NCBI RefSeq assembly: GCF_963678635.1
Contig: NC_087065.1
Coordinates: 27,979,254 to 28,043,253 of the forward strand
DNA from: Symsagittifera roscoffensis
Lineage: Eukaryota > Xenacoelomorpha > Acoela > Convolutidae
DNA length: 64,000 bases
Direction of reading: 5' to 3'
Of the stretch, positions 44,745 through 52,746 are shown piece after piece. The position numbers and the translations under genes are program-made. The notes under the pieces were generated by a model that searched no databases, was not told the origin of the DNA, and saw only the letters and a program-made list of their open reading frames with translations. Each line of letters opens with the position of its first letter. Position 1 is the first letter of the stretch.

Positions 44745-45380
44745 TTAAATAAGGTCTAAATACTCCTGAGCTTTTTCTAGTGTTGTTATCTTTCTCTTTT
44801 TCTTTGGTGCAAGGCATAGAGAAGGAGTCAAATTTTCCATTTGATTACTCACTGTCGCTTCGGGGGTGCGAGTTGCAGTTGTAGAATCTGGTTCATCAAG
44901 CCATGGTGACACTGTAGGAGAAGGATCAGCTTTCGGCGTAACTAGCAATGGTGATTCAATCTGTTCCATTCCCCATAAACGATCGAAAAATTCAATTTCT
45001 TCAAAGTATTCTAACTGGTTTTCACACATCGGAGTAACATCACAATCGTATTTATACAAAAATTTTTTAACTGGTTTTGATAAAGTCGAAATATCAACCT
45101 GAAGAGCAAGAGGCTCGTCAGGATCCGTATATTTACCAGAGTTTGTAAGGTAACTCAAATACTTTATATTCAGTTCTTCGTCTTTCTTCGAATTTTTTAA
45201 GGAAAGTTTACTGAATAAATGTAAAAAAATTTTAGGAATCATAATGTGATGTGTACAAGTCCACTCATCAGAATTGAAACTTTTTTCTTCGTTAATTATT
45301 GCTACAAAATTACCGTGAACAGTTTCATAAAAAATGCTTCTTTCGTGATTGGAATATCCGGCAATAAGATAACAAGGCAT
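44745..45380 (-). CDS. Unknown Mav1 NLS protein, copy B
   Basis: ATG at 45,380. It is almost identical to 37,696-38,331 (one visible change, SKPVKKF for SKPDKKF) and keeps PKKKRKI. Its 5' side was deleted about 12 bp upstream of the ATG and joined to the antisense of the neighbouring gene, so it has lost its own promoter. Its frame is still open, consistent with a recent event. Confidence 0.5.
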   Translation of the reverse strand: MPCYLIAGYSNHERSIFYETVHGNFVAIINEEKSFNSDEWTCTHHIMIPKIFLHLFSKLSLKNSKKDEELNIKYLSYLTNSGKYTDPDEPLALQVDISTLSKPVKKFLYKYDCDVTPMCENQLEYFEEIEFFDRLWGMEQIESPLLVTPKADPSPTVSPWLDEPDSTTATRTPEATVSNQMENLTPSLCLAPKKKRKITTLEKAQEYLDLI

Positions 45381-45392
45381 TTTTGAAGAAAC

Positions 45393-45629
45393 ATGCTGAA
45401 AGTTTCCAAAAAAGCAACTGAATGCGCTGAATTTGAATGTGTACAAAGACTTTCCTTAAGCAGCGATGAATTTTCAAAATTACTAAAATCGGGAAAGTCA
45501 ATCCGAGCGCAAACAAGTGAAATTTCTGATACTGTTGAAAACAAAGACAAACCACAGTCTAATTGTAAACGAGCCAGGAAATCTCAAATTTCCTCAAGCA
45601 CAAACGATTTCAAGCACGACTCGAATTGA
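45393..45629 (+). pseudogene. Possible PC4-like protein, C-terminal copy B (5' truncated)
   Basis: Retains KKATECAEFECVQRLSLSSD and the native C-terminus (SNCKRARKSQISSSTNDFKH), but lacks the first half and the promoter. Together with 38,815-39,132 it shows what the undeleted gene contained. Confidence 0.4.
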
Positions 45630-45642
45630 TTTCCTTTACAAA

Positions 45643-46431
45643 ATGGCAGAAGCTATGTTCGAAGTTGTGTTACCTGATTATTTCAAAAAATTTCAACCAA
45701 ATTTCAAATTTGTTATTACTGAAAAAGTTCCTAATTTATCTGCTTTTAAAAATTATGCTTTTGGAAGCCACTTCAAATCTGAATATTGCCCTTTTTCAGT
45801 CGAGAATGAAAAAAAAATTCATTACCATATATTGATTCAAGTAGATTCAGAGGAACAATTAAACCAATTTTTTCCTTCCCAAAAATGTTTCAGTGTTCCT
45901 TGTATTTTCACTTGCTTCAAATACTTAGTTTCTCCTGCTAAAGATTTCAAAGGAAACGGTGAGTTATTTGACAAGCTTAAACTGGCTCTCACTTATTCAG
46001 CACAACCTGTTGCAGCCAATATCGATTTGTTGGATTTCACTGCAATCAAAAAACGTTTACCCAATTTATTGCTTTCTGCAACATCATCTAACAAACAAAC
46101 TTCACCAAATCAAAACGTTTGCAAGAAATCTCCGGCCGTTGGGGGACAGAAACGAATTGATAATACAGTTACGCCTGCTGCATCGTCGTCGTCAAACAAA
46201 TGCGTAAGAATTTCGACTTCAGTTTCAAAGAAACATACAGAAAGCAGACATGTTCAAACAGATGAGATGATTACAGAAACTTTGAAAAGATTTGAAAGTT
46301 TAATTAATGGACCCCATTCTGCTGCTTTTTGTAAAATAATGGATATTTTGACAAGTGGATATGGAAAATTTGATGTAGATACTGATGTGCTATTTGTGAA
46401 ATTTATTGTTGAAGAGAAAGTTAAGTTTTAA
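45643..46431 (+). CDS. Candidate HUH-nuclease-like replication protein
   Basis: ATG at 45,643 (MAEAMFEVVLPDYFKKF), 263 codons, open. Within residues 1-110 the order of motifs recalls small Rep/NS1 HUH endonucleases. A hydrophobic strand (FKFVITEKVP) comes first, then KIHYHILIQVDSEEQLNQFF, which has the His-x-His-hydrophobic core and following helix of Rep motif II. FKYLVSPAKDFKGNG follows, with a Tyr and a Lys at possible motif III positions. The C-terminal half is Ser/Thr/Lys-rich and then helical. No helicase Walker A is visible. The resemblance is short and unverified, and an unrelated Maverick protein is quite possible. It lies immediately after the possible ssDNA-binding gene. Confidence 0.35.
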   Translation: MAEAMFEVVLPDYFKKFQPNFKFVITEKVPNLSAFKNYAFGSHFKSEYCPFSVENEKKIHYHILIQVDSEEQLNQFFPSQKCFSVPCIFTCFKYLVSPAKDFKGNGELFDKLKLALTYSAQPVAANIDLLDFTAIKKRLPNLLLSATSSNKQTSPNQNVCKKSPAVGGQKRIDNTVTPAASSSSNKCVRISTSVSKKHTESRHVQTDEMITETLKRFESLINGPHSAAFCKIMDILTSGYGKFDVDTDVLFVKFIVEEKVKF

Positions 46432-46478
46432 TTGATACTTTTCATTTTTCCTTTTCCATTATATTGAGTTCAGTAAAC

Positions 46479-46886
46479 ATGATTTCAACTTTCGATTTAA
46501 AACTCATTCATGAAATTTTCATAGACTTAAAATCACAATATCCAGACAAATCGGTCAGATTTCAGTATTTTTTAACTACTTGTTTGTATTTGGATGCTGA
46601 TATTAATTTGGATTTTGTTTTGAAAAACAGACCATATGGTGGTTTAATTGGAATAGATAATTCGTCGCTCGACAAACACTTGAAACATTTCAAATTTCTT
46701 AGAATATATGCTATATTGCATGACGCAGCGGGATATTTGCAAGAAAAAAATCATACCGGTCCTGGGTACACATATGTTTTGCCTTGTCTAATAAAAAACT
46801 GTTACCTGGGTCACGTGACAGGTATTGCGTTTTGCTTATTTCTTAAAACATTCAAACCAAAGTTATTTCGTTTGTTGGAATGTTGA
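46479..46886 (+). CDS. Unknown Mav1 protein
   Basis: ATG at 46,479 (MISTFDLKLIHEIFIDLKSQ), 135 codons, about 50 bp after the preceding gene. It contains FLRIYAILHDAAGYLQEKNH followed by GPGYTYVLP and GHVTGIAFCLFLK. The HDxxxY-like pairing with a Gly-rich loop superficially recalls parvovirus phospholipase A2, but the calcium loop order is wrong, so I do not assign it. It is followed within 10 bp by the exonuclease-like gene, suggesting one transcription unit. Confidence 0.45.
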   Translation: MISTFDLKLIHEIFIDLKSQYPDKSVRFQYFLTTCLYLDADINLDFVLKNRPYGGLIGIDNSSLDKHLKHFKFLRIYAILHDAAGYLQEKNHTGPGYTYVLPCLIKNCYLGHVTGIAFCLFLKTFKPKLFRLLEC

Positions 46887-46895
46887 GTGAAAGTC

Positions 46896-47483
46896 ATGTT
46901 AACCCAAAGAAAGAAAACTAAAAAATTGTTTTTCAACCATCTCATTATTTTAGATATTGAAGGATTTAAATGTGGCAAGAAACCTTTGATCATAAAGGAA
47001 CTTTCCGTTTGCTCTGCTAATACAATTGAAACAATTCATTTTCTGTCACCAGTTCAATTCAACAATTTATCAAAAGAAGAGAAAAAAGCGTACAATTGGG
47101 TATCTATATTTCTACACGGGCTTCGTTGGGACGAAGGTGAATACCCTTACTCATACTTGGATCAAATTTTTGACAGCATTCGTTTGAGGAACCCAAATTC
47201 CCATTTTTTTGCTAAAGGTACACAAAAATCTGTTTTATTAGCTGAATACTTGAAATTACCCGTGACAAATTTGGAAGATATTGGCTGCCCAAATATTGAA
47301 CAGTTATTGGGTCAAGAAAAACATATTTGCAAACGACATTCTCATTTACTTCCCTCGCATCAATTATTAAAGCATTGTACACGTAGAAAATCCAAAGTTT
47401 TTTTCGATTGGTTACAAAATGAACTGTCCAATGATGCAAACAACCTTATCTCCAAATTTGGTGGTTTACGTTTCAATGACTAA
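46896..47483 (+). CDS. Exonuclease-like (DEDD/RNase H-fold) protein
   Basis: ATG at 46,896, 195 codons. LFFNHLIILDIEGFKCGKKP has the strand plus D-x-E arrangement of Exo I in DEDD 3'-5' exonucleases. WVSIFLHGLRWDEGEYPYSY and HFFAKGTQKSVLLAEYL are compatible with later core strands. A Cys/His cluster (IGCPNIEQL, ICKRHSHLL, LKHCTRR) near the C-terminus may bind zinc. I recall proteins of this shape in Maverick-like elements, but the family name is uncertain. Proofreading or end processing would fit its place in a replication gene cluster. The stop overlaps the next ATG (ATGACTAA). Confidence 0.4.
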   Translation: MLTQRKKTKKLFFNHLIILDIEGFKCGKKPLIIKELSVCSANTIETIHFLSPVQFNNLSKEEKKAYNWVSIFLHGLRWDEGEYPYSYLDQIFDSIRLRNPNSHFFAKGTQKSVLLAEYLKLPVTNLEDIGCPNIEQLLGQEKHICKRHSHLLPSHQLLKHCTRRKSKVFFDWLQNELSNDANNLISKFGGLRFND

Positions 47484-47763
47484 TCAGAGTCCTGAAAACA
47501 ATTTAACACCAAGAATTAAAGTTACTCTTACGCGGACAGGCATATTAGATTGTCGAGGAAAACCACTCCTGCAAAAACTCGAACAAATTTTATTGAACGA
47601 TATCGAAATCGACAATTTACGGAAATTTTTTACAGTTCTTGACTACTTTCACCTGTACAATGTCCAGACTCCAGGAATTTCGCCAGTCAATTCCGTTGTT
47701 CAATCTCAACCTGGAAGGGCTGCAACCTCAGCTGGGAGAGAGAAGACAAATCCATTTGCATGA
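47476..47763 (+). CDS. Unknown small Mav1 protein
   Basis: ATG at 47,476 overlaps the preceding stop. The frame is 95 codons (MTNQSPENNLTPRIKVTLTR). KPLLQKLEQILLNDIEIDNL looks helical, and the C-terminus is Ser/Pro-rich and overlaps the next gene by about 100 bp. No family is recognised. It might be the 5' part of a frameshifted gene continuing in 47,660-47,959. Confidence 0.4.
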   Translation: MTNQSPENNLTPRIKVTLTRTGILDCRGKPLLQKLEQILLNDIEIDNLRKFFTVLDYFHLYNVQTPGISPVNSVVQSQPGRAATSAGREKTNPFA

Positions 47764-47959
47764 CCATCAGCTTCCAGCTGAACTGAAAGAATTAGTCAAA
47801 ACTGATAACGTTGAGGAAATACATTTAGTTCAAGCCACTATCAGAGTTGCTGCTCATTTTGTTGTTAAGTTCAAATCTAATTGCAACCATGACAAATTCA
47901 CAAAATATGAGTTTTTCTTCATTGAACGAGGAGTTGATTTGCCTGTTGAACCGAAATGA
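47660..47959 (+). CDS. Small Mav1 protein of a two-member family, member 1
   Basis: ATG at 47,660 (MSRLQEFRQSIPLFNLNLEG), 99 codons. LPAELKELVKTDNVEEIHLV and FVVKFKSN, followed by KYEFFFIERG, align with LPKELLDEISTGNVEKIVRI, YIIKYKPN and WYAVVTI of the next gene, so the two are tandem paralogues. The alternating hydrophobic pattern suggests a small alpha/beta fold. The function is unknown. Confidence 0.45.
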   Translation: MSRLQEFRQSIPLFNLNLEGLQPQLGERRQIHLHDHQLPAELKELVKTDNVEEIHLVQATIRVAAHFVVKFKSNCNHDKFTKYEFFFIERGVDLPVEPK

Positions 47960-47994
47960 CGAATCACATATATATGCCAAGTTTTGTGAATCAT

Positions 47995-48000
47995 AATAAA
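47995..48000 (+). terminator. Candidate polyadenylation signal
   Basis: AATAAA lies 36 bp after the stop at 47,959 and before the next ATG at 48,058. Such hexamers are common in AT-rich DNA, so this is weak support. Confidence 0.3.
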
Positions 48001-48057
48001 TATATTTATTGATTGTTTTCATTTTCTTTTGATCTTGTGTGATTACTAGTTGCTAAC

Positions 48058-48354
48058 ATGTCGTGTTTGAAAATTCAAAATTTCAAAAAAATATTTTTGC
48101 CAAAAGAAAACACACAAAATGTGAGTTTAACAGGTGAGAATTTACCAAAAGAGTTATTAGACGAAATCAGTACCGGAAACGTAGAAAAAATTGTTCGGAT
48201 ACTTCTGACAGACAAAAACATAGCAAGATATATAATAAAATACAAACCAAACGGCAATAGATCAGAGAGAAAAAAAGGCGATTGGTATGCAGTTGTAACT
48301 ATCAACCTTGATACAAATAAGCAAAAAAAGTCTTCCAGTAAACATGGAAATTGA
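48058..48354 (+). CDS. Small Mav1 protein of a two-member family, member 2
   Basis: ATG at 48,058 (MSCLKIQNFKKIFLPKENTQ), 98 codons. It is a paralogue of 47,660-47,959 through LPKELLDEISTGNVEKI and YIIKYKPNGN. It has a Lys/Ser-rich end (KQKKSSSKHGN) and overlaps the start of the membrane protein by 11 bp. Function unknown. Confidence 0.45.
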   Translation: MSCLKIQNFKKIFLPKENTQNVSLTGENLPKELLDEISTGNVEKIVRILLTDKNIARYIIKYKPNGNRSERKKGDWYAVVTINLDTNKQKKSSSKHGN

Positions 48355-48634
48355 AGAAGCCACCACTGTCGAGAACAATGATTGCGACTTTGTAGACATT
48401 GGTGGTGTCGAACAGTCTTTATCTCACGAAAACAGATCTTGGAAATTTTGTAATTCTGTTTCTCTTCCGTCTGCAGAAGTTGTCTTTTTCACACAAGTCT
48501 GTTTCATTTTCATTTTGCTCTCTTTATCTATTTCAAAATTGTCTTTTTACAATCTTAGTTGTGACGAGACTGCCATTTGGCTTTCAATATTATCCAGTAC
48601 AGTTGGTTACATGTTACCCAATCCCAAGTTATAA
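48344..48634 (+). CDS. Small membrane protein conserved in Mavericks
   Basis: ATG at 48,344 (MEIEEATTVENNDCDF), 96 codons. An acidic N-terminus leads to CNSVSLPSAEVVFFTQ, one long hydrophobic segment (VCFIFILLSLSISKLSF), then IWLSILSSTVGYMLPNP. I recall this SLP-x-SEVVFFTQ ... LLPNP layout from other invertebrate Maverick elements, where it lies next to the ATPase. The exact role is unknown; a virion or assembly membrane function is inferred. The ATPase ATG follows 2 bp after the stop. Confidence 0.6.
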   Translation: MEIEEATTVENNDCDFVDIGGVEQSLSHENRSWKFCNSVSLPSAEVVFFTQVCFIFILLSLSISKLSFYNLSCDETAIWLSILSSTVGYMLPNPKL

Positions 48635-48636
48635 TA

Positions 48637-49336
48637 ATGAATAAGATCATTTCAACAAAAGATCGTCTGTTTATGTCCGTTTCAGGTCCCTCGGGATCTG
48701 GCAAAACTGATTTAATTTTTCAAATGCTTCTCAAAAGTACATTCTATCCATCGTATAACAAAATATTTTATTTTTATCTCACGATCAACCCAAATACCGT
48801 TCCTTTGTTTCTCACAACAAATTTGATATTGAATTTATAAAATTGTCCAGCTTTGAAATTGTTAATAACTTACGAACTTACGGGATTGCATGATTGTCTT
48901 TGATGATACCTGTGAAGAAGTTTTTAATGAAAAGGATTTTGTTAAATTAGCTACAGCAGGCCGACATAAAAATGTTCATGTTATTTATGTCAAGCACAAT
49001 TTATTTCAGCAAAGTAAGCAATCACGTACAATAGATTTGAATACAACTCACTTAATTTTGTTCAAATCACCTCGAGACATTCAACAAATTGATTATTTAG
49101 GCAGACAGTTGAATAATGCAAAATTCCTCCGTCATGCGTATCAGTTGGCAACGAGAGAAGATTTTGGTCATCTGTTGATAGACTTGGATCCCAAAACTTC
49201 AGAATGTCTTCGTTATTCGTCAAACATAGTTCCACCATCACCAACCATTTTCTATTTACCATCCTCAAAAGCAGTTATCACATCTCTTGAAAATGAAAGA
49301 GAAAGAATTATGTATATTGAAGCAAATGCTCAATAG
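48637..49336 (+). pseudogene. A32-type genome-packaging ATPase (two frameshifts)
   Basis: FtsK/HerA-like packaging ATPase of Mavericks. Walker A is SGPSGSGKTDLI (from ATG 48,637), and Walker B is MIVFDDTCEE (48,890). LATAGRHKNVHVIYVKHNLF and TTHLILFKSPRD provide the sensor and arginine region. The frame is lost near 48,785 and regained near 48,888, so about 100 bp between Walker A and B are out of frame. The Walker motifs themselves are intact. Confidence 0.85.
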
Positions 49337-49565
49337 TCGCCATTGTAGATCAATTTTGACAGGAGCTGATTCAAATTTTATTAGATTTCTTTGCGATTGT
49401 TTTCATGTTCCAGCTAACAAAAGTTTCATCGAGAGTAAGAAAGTACCATTTGAAAAAATTGTTGACCCTAAGTTTAGTATCCGAGAAAAACGAAAAGTTT
49501 TGGCAAACAATATTTTACTGGTTAAATCAATCGGAGAATCGTGTTACATTTACCTGAAAAACTAG
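49293..49565 (+). CDS. Small basic Mav1 protein following the ATPase
   Basis: ATG at 49,293, 90 codons, overlapping the ATPase end. RHCRSILTGADSNFIRFLCD, KVPFEKIVDPK and REKRKVLANN resemble a small basic protein repeatedly found in Mavericks (R-x-IL-x-x-AD ... C ... KRK-x-L). The usual Gly-Gly-Phe end is not present. A core or DNA-binding role is possible but unproven. Confidence 0.45.
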   Translation: MKEKELCILKQMLNSRHCRSILTGADSNFIRFLCDCFHVPANKSFIESKKVPFEKIVDPKFSIREKRKVLANNILLVKSIGESCYIYLKN

Positions 49566-49577
49566 AACCTCAGGCAT

Positions 49578-50530
49578 GTATGCTGAAGAATTCATCCTCA
49601 TTCCTCGAAAAACATATGCTCCAGATGAAAAAACTGCACCACAATCTCAAATCCTTCATAATCCATTAATTACATCATTGAGACGACAAATCATCTCAAC
49701 TCAATTACATACAACGATTTCGAGAACGAAATATCAGCCGTGACTCTCCACCACCATTAAACCCAACATCTCCTATTCTTTTAACCCCTAGTAATGTAGT
49801 ACCAAATCTTCGAAAAAGAAATTTATCTGCACTTACTAATTTCAGTGGTGATGGTGATGATGAAGCAGAAAAAAATTTTGAATCATACAATTCACTGCAG
49901 CAGACAAGTTCAAAGAGAATACAAAAAAACGATGAAAAAAGTAATGGAAAAACCGCTGAAGTGTTTCGAAAGGTTATGGAATCCATTCAAGAGCTATTGG
50001 AAGCTAATAAATTGGAAAGGGCAAACATAGTGCTAAAGCAGTTGTTCAAAGTTGAATCCCTGACTTTAGACGTTGATGGATATGTTCTAATTCAAGGAAA
50101 ACTAACACTCGTTAAAATTGAATCTTTTTTGTACGATACACAGCAAAACACAAAAAAACTTGAGGGTGTATTTTATCCACAAATTTTGAAAGAACTGAAT
50201 CTTGATCCTAGTTTGGTGTCCAACACTTATGCCAAACAGATTCTCCGCTCGCTTAAGAGCGAAGCAGCTAAGCCCTCACCTTCTTCCTCCTTTGTCTCCG
50301 ACGACAACCCGACAACTGAGGACTCGAAGAGATCAAAACCCTCCTCTTCGAAGACTCGATCGACAACTCTCAAACCCAAAACCAAGCAATCCGATAAAAG
50401 AAAAACCCAGAAAAAAGAAATTTTCCCCACCACCAACGACGACGATGACGACGATGATAAAAACTATGAAAGCAGTAAAGAATCGTTTGCGAAGACGTCA
50501 AAAAAAGAATGGAAATCCTACTATCAGTGA
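49578..50530 (+). pseudogene. Maverick protein with disordered acidic/basic tail (frameshifted)
   Basis: ATG at 49,578 (MYAEEFILIPRKTYAPDEKT). The frame ends at 49,742 and continues in another frame from about 49,705 to 50,530. The middle (GYVLIQGKLTLVKIESFLYD, then GVFYPQILKELNLDP) has the pattern of a conserved Maverick protein encoded just before the integrase. The C-terminal 90 residues are Ser/Lys/Asp-rich with a D7 run near the end. A single indel near 49,700-49,740 explains the break. Confidence 0.5.
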
Positions 50531-51461
50531 AGAAAAGAAACTCAAATTACTCTACACGAAAGGTCCAGCTGCATTTGGTAGCGTTAAAAATTTAACAAAT
50601 GCTAGTCAACTCTCACCAAAAAAAGTTTAAAAATTTCTGAGATCTCAAGCATCACATACAAAGTATGGATTGTTTCGTAAAACATATCCTCGGCTAAATG
50701 TGATTGTTAACGATATCAACGAAATTTGGTCTCTTGACTTGGCTTATGTTGATAAATTGGCTAAATATAACCGAGGGGTACGATATTTTTTAGTTGCTGT
50801 CGATTGTCTCTCTTGCTACTTACGAGTGGAACCCCTGAAGACCAAATATGCTAAGGAAACAACCGAAGCTTTCAAAAAAATGATCAAAACAAAACAACCA
50901 AAAAAAGTTTGGGTTGACAAAGGCACCGAGTTTAAAGGAGAGTTCGAAAAGTTATGTATTAAACGAGAAATCATCAAATACAATACTCACAGTGAAAAAA
51001 AGTCAGCGTTTGCCGAAAGAAACATTCGATCGCTGAAAAGTATTATCTACAAGTACCTGGAGTTTGAATGGGCTTACAGTTATATTGAAAAATTACAAGG
51101 TTTTGTTCAAACAATTAATTCACGCGTTAACAGAGTAACAAAATTGGCTCCAAACAAGGTCACAAGAAAACATGTACCTGCTTTAGTTTCATTAATTGCA
51201 AACAGTTCATCGAAGTTGGTACAGAAACCAAAATTTTATGTTGGTGACTATGTGCGAATAGCGAAGACTGACTTGCCTTTTAGAAAAGGTTACAAGCAGA
51301 TTTTTACAGACGAAGTTTTTGAAATAGTTGCCATTCCTACTGTAAACCCTCCAACATACAGTCTCATTGATGCGGCAAAGGAAGAAATCAGCGGAAAATT
51401 TTATGAAAAAGAACTTAGTTTAATTGGAAACAAAGCTGATTATAACGAAAATGGGCAGTGA
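50466..51461 (+). pseudogene. Retrovirus-like integrase of Mav1 (one internal stop)
   Basis: Catalyses insertion of the element. An N-terminal KLLYTKGPAAFGSVKNLTNA segment precedes the DDE core: Asp in IWSLDLAYVDKL, Asp in KVWVDKGTEFKGEF, Glu in KSAFAERNIRSLK. The C-terminal domain (VGDYVRIAKTDLPFRKGY, then FTDEVFEI) follows. One in-frame TAA at 50,628 (KKV-stop-KFL) interrupts the N-terminal region; otherwise the frame is continuous, 332 codons including the stop position. It overlaps the next gene by 11 bp. Confidence 0.85.
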
Positions 51462-52320
51462 TGAGTTTACTGTACATTTGATTTCAACAGCATCAATGGA
51501 TTATTTCCCAGATAACACTTTGGCCAGTTTTAGAAATTTTTGTAAAGAAGAAATAGCTTTAGACGGAGATTCGAGAGTTGCTCTCTCAGAAATAATTTTC
51601 CCCACAAAATTAAACAATGTTACTGATGAGGAATTTACGTACTTCAGAGCATCCGAAGTAGTAGCCAGTAAATCCAACGCTGGCAATCGGAATACAATTT
51701 CCAGACCTTACTATGGCGAAAAAGTTTTTATCAAATCAGGAGAGTACACTTTTATAGAACAATTGATTAATGAGATAAAAACAAAACTCAAAGACAAAAT
51801 TCATTTTGATGCGAGTCCTCAAGAAATCACGAATAGCATGAGCATTTGGATGAACGCAAATGAAGGAATCTCATTCCCAAGTCCCCAAATACCCAGTCTG
51901 TTAGGCTACAATGCAAAGCTTGATGAGAACGGTGAATATCACATTGGTTACAAAATGAAACCCTCCTTCGATGCATCTTATGAGGGAAACGAACTGTACG
52001 AATCTCATTTCCCATATGACTTATCAAGTGGGACAAGTCTAATTTTTGTCTATATTGACATTATTCAATACCAAACTGTTGGTGATGCAAAGGCCCCATT
52101 GTTACGCGTCATTGATTCAAATAGACGCATCAAAAACGGTAGTGCCTGCAGCATTGAACCTAATCATCGAAAAAACTTCACTAATTTAGACTACAAAAAA
52201 TTATTCACTTCATCTGTACAATCAATATCGGTACAGTTGCGCAGAGAAACTGGAAGACTAGTGCCCTTTGCAGGAACTGGTAAAGTTGTGTTGACTCTAA
52301 AATTCAAGCGCTTTGATTGA
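51451..52320 (+). CDS. Penton-like minor capsid protein
   Basis: ATG at 51,451 (MGSDEFTVHLISTASMDYFP), 289 codons, open. NTLASFRNF, VALSEIIFP, IFVYIDIIQYQTVGDAKAPL and LRRETGRLVPF are typical of the Maverick/adintovirus penton (single jelly-roll) protein that sits at capsid vertices. It is followed after 6 bp by the core protein. A diverged homologue (MDSFNIELVSNASFNYYPNN) is at 61,918 on the other strand in Mav2. Confidence 0.75.
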   Translation: MGSDEFTVHLISTASMDYFPDNTLASFRNFCKEEIALDGDSRVALSEIIFPTKLNNVTDEEFTYFRASEVVASKSNAGNRNTISRPYYGEKVFIKSGEYTFIEQLINEIKTKLKDKIHFDASPQEITNSMSIWMNANEGISFPSPQIPSLLGYNAKLDENGEYHIGYKMKPSFDASYEGNELYESHFPYDLSSGTSLIFVYIDIIQYQTVGDAKAPLLRVIDSNRRIKNGSACSIEPNHRKNFTNLDYKKLFTSSVQSISVQLRRETGRLVPFAGTGKVVLTLKFKRFD

Positions 52321-52326
52321 AAACCA

Positions 52327-52746
52327 ATGGAACAATATTATGCAAAGCAAGCTTCACTTCCTCATTTCTCTGGACACTACCGACAACGCGGCAGTGAATT
52401 TGGCGCTTTGGCTGCTGGTATTGGTCGTGTTGCTATACCGTTTGCACGACGGGTTATTCTACCGGCTGCGAAAAAACTGGGCAGAGAACTTTTGATGAGT
52501 GCAGCGCCAGAACTGATTGATGTCGCTATGAAAAAGAAGTCTCCTAAACAAGCATTGAAAAACACTGTCACAAAAACTGCAAGAAAACAACTCGGCAGTG
52601 GTAGACGTCGTCAAAAGACACCAATGAATGGATTACGAACAAGAAGGTCAGTAGGGGCTCGAAAAAGAAAAACAACCATTCGAAGAAAAACCAGACCAGT
52701 GAGAAGTCGAGCAGATTTTTTCTCAAACATAAAAAATGATCGCTAA
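52327..52746 (+). CDS. Basic core protein, adenovirus pX/pVI-like
   Basis: ATG at 52,327 (MEQYYAKQASLPHFSGHYRQ), 139 codons, open. RGSEFGALAAGIGRVAIPFA is an amphipathic segment resembling the membrane-active helix region of adenovirus pVI-type proteins. After AAPELIDVAM, the second half is very rich in Lys/Arg (RRRQKTPMN, RKRKTTIRRKTRP), as in DNA-condensing core proteins. The stop overlaps the capsid ATG by 11 bp. Confidence 0.65.
   Translation: MEQYYAKQASLPHFSGHYRQRGSEFGALAAGIGRVAIPFARRVILPAAKKLGRELLMSAAPELIDVAMKKKSPKQALKNTVTKTARKQLGSGRRRQKTPMNGLRTRRSVGARKRKTTIRRKTRPVRSRADFFSNIKNDR

Noticed and set aside
46479-46886. Parvovirus-type phospholipase A2
   Set aside because: An HD...Y pattern is present, but the calcium-binding loop is not in the required place or order.
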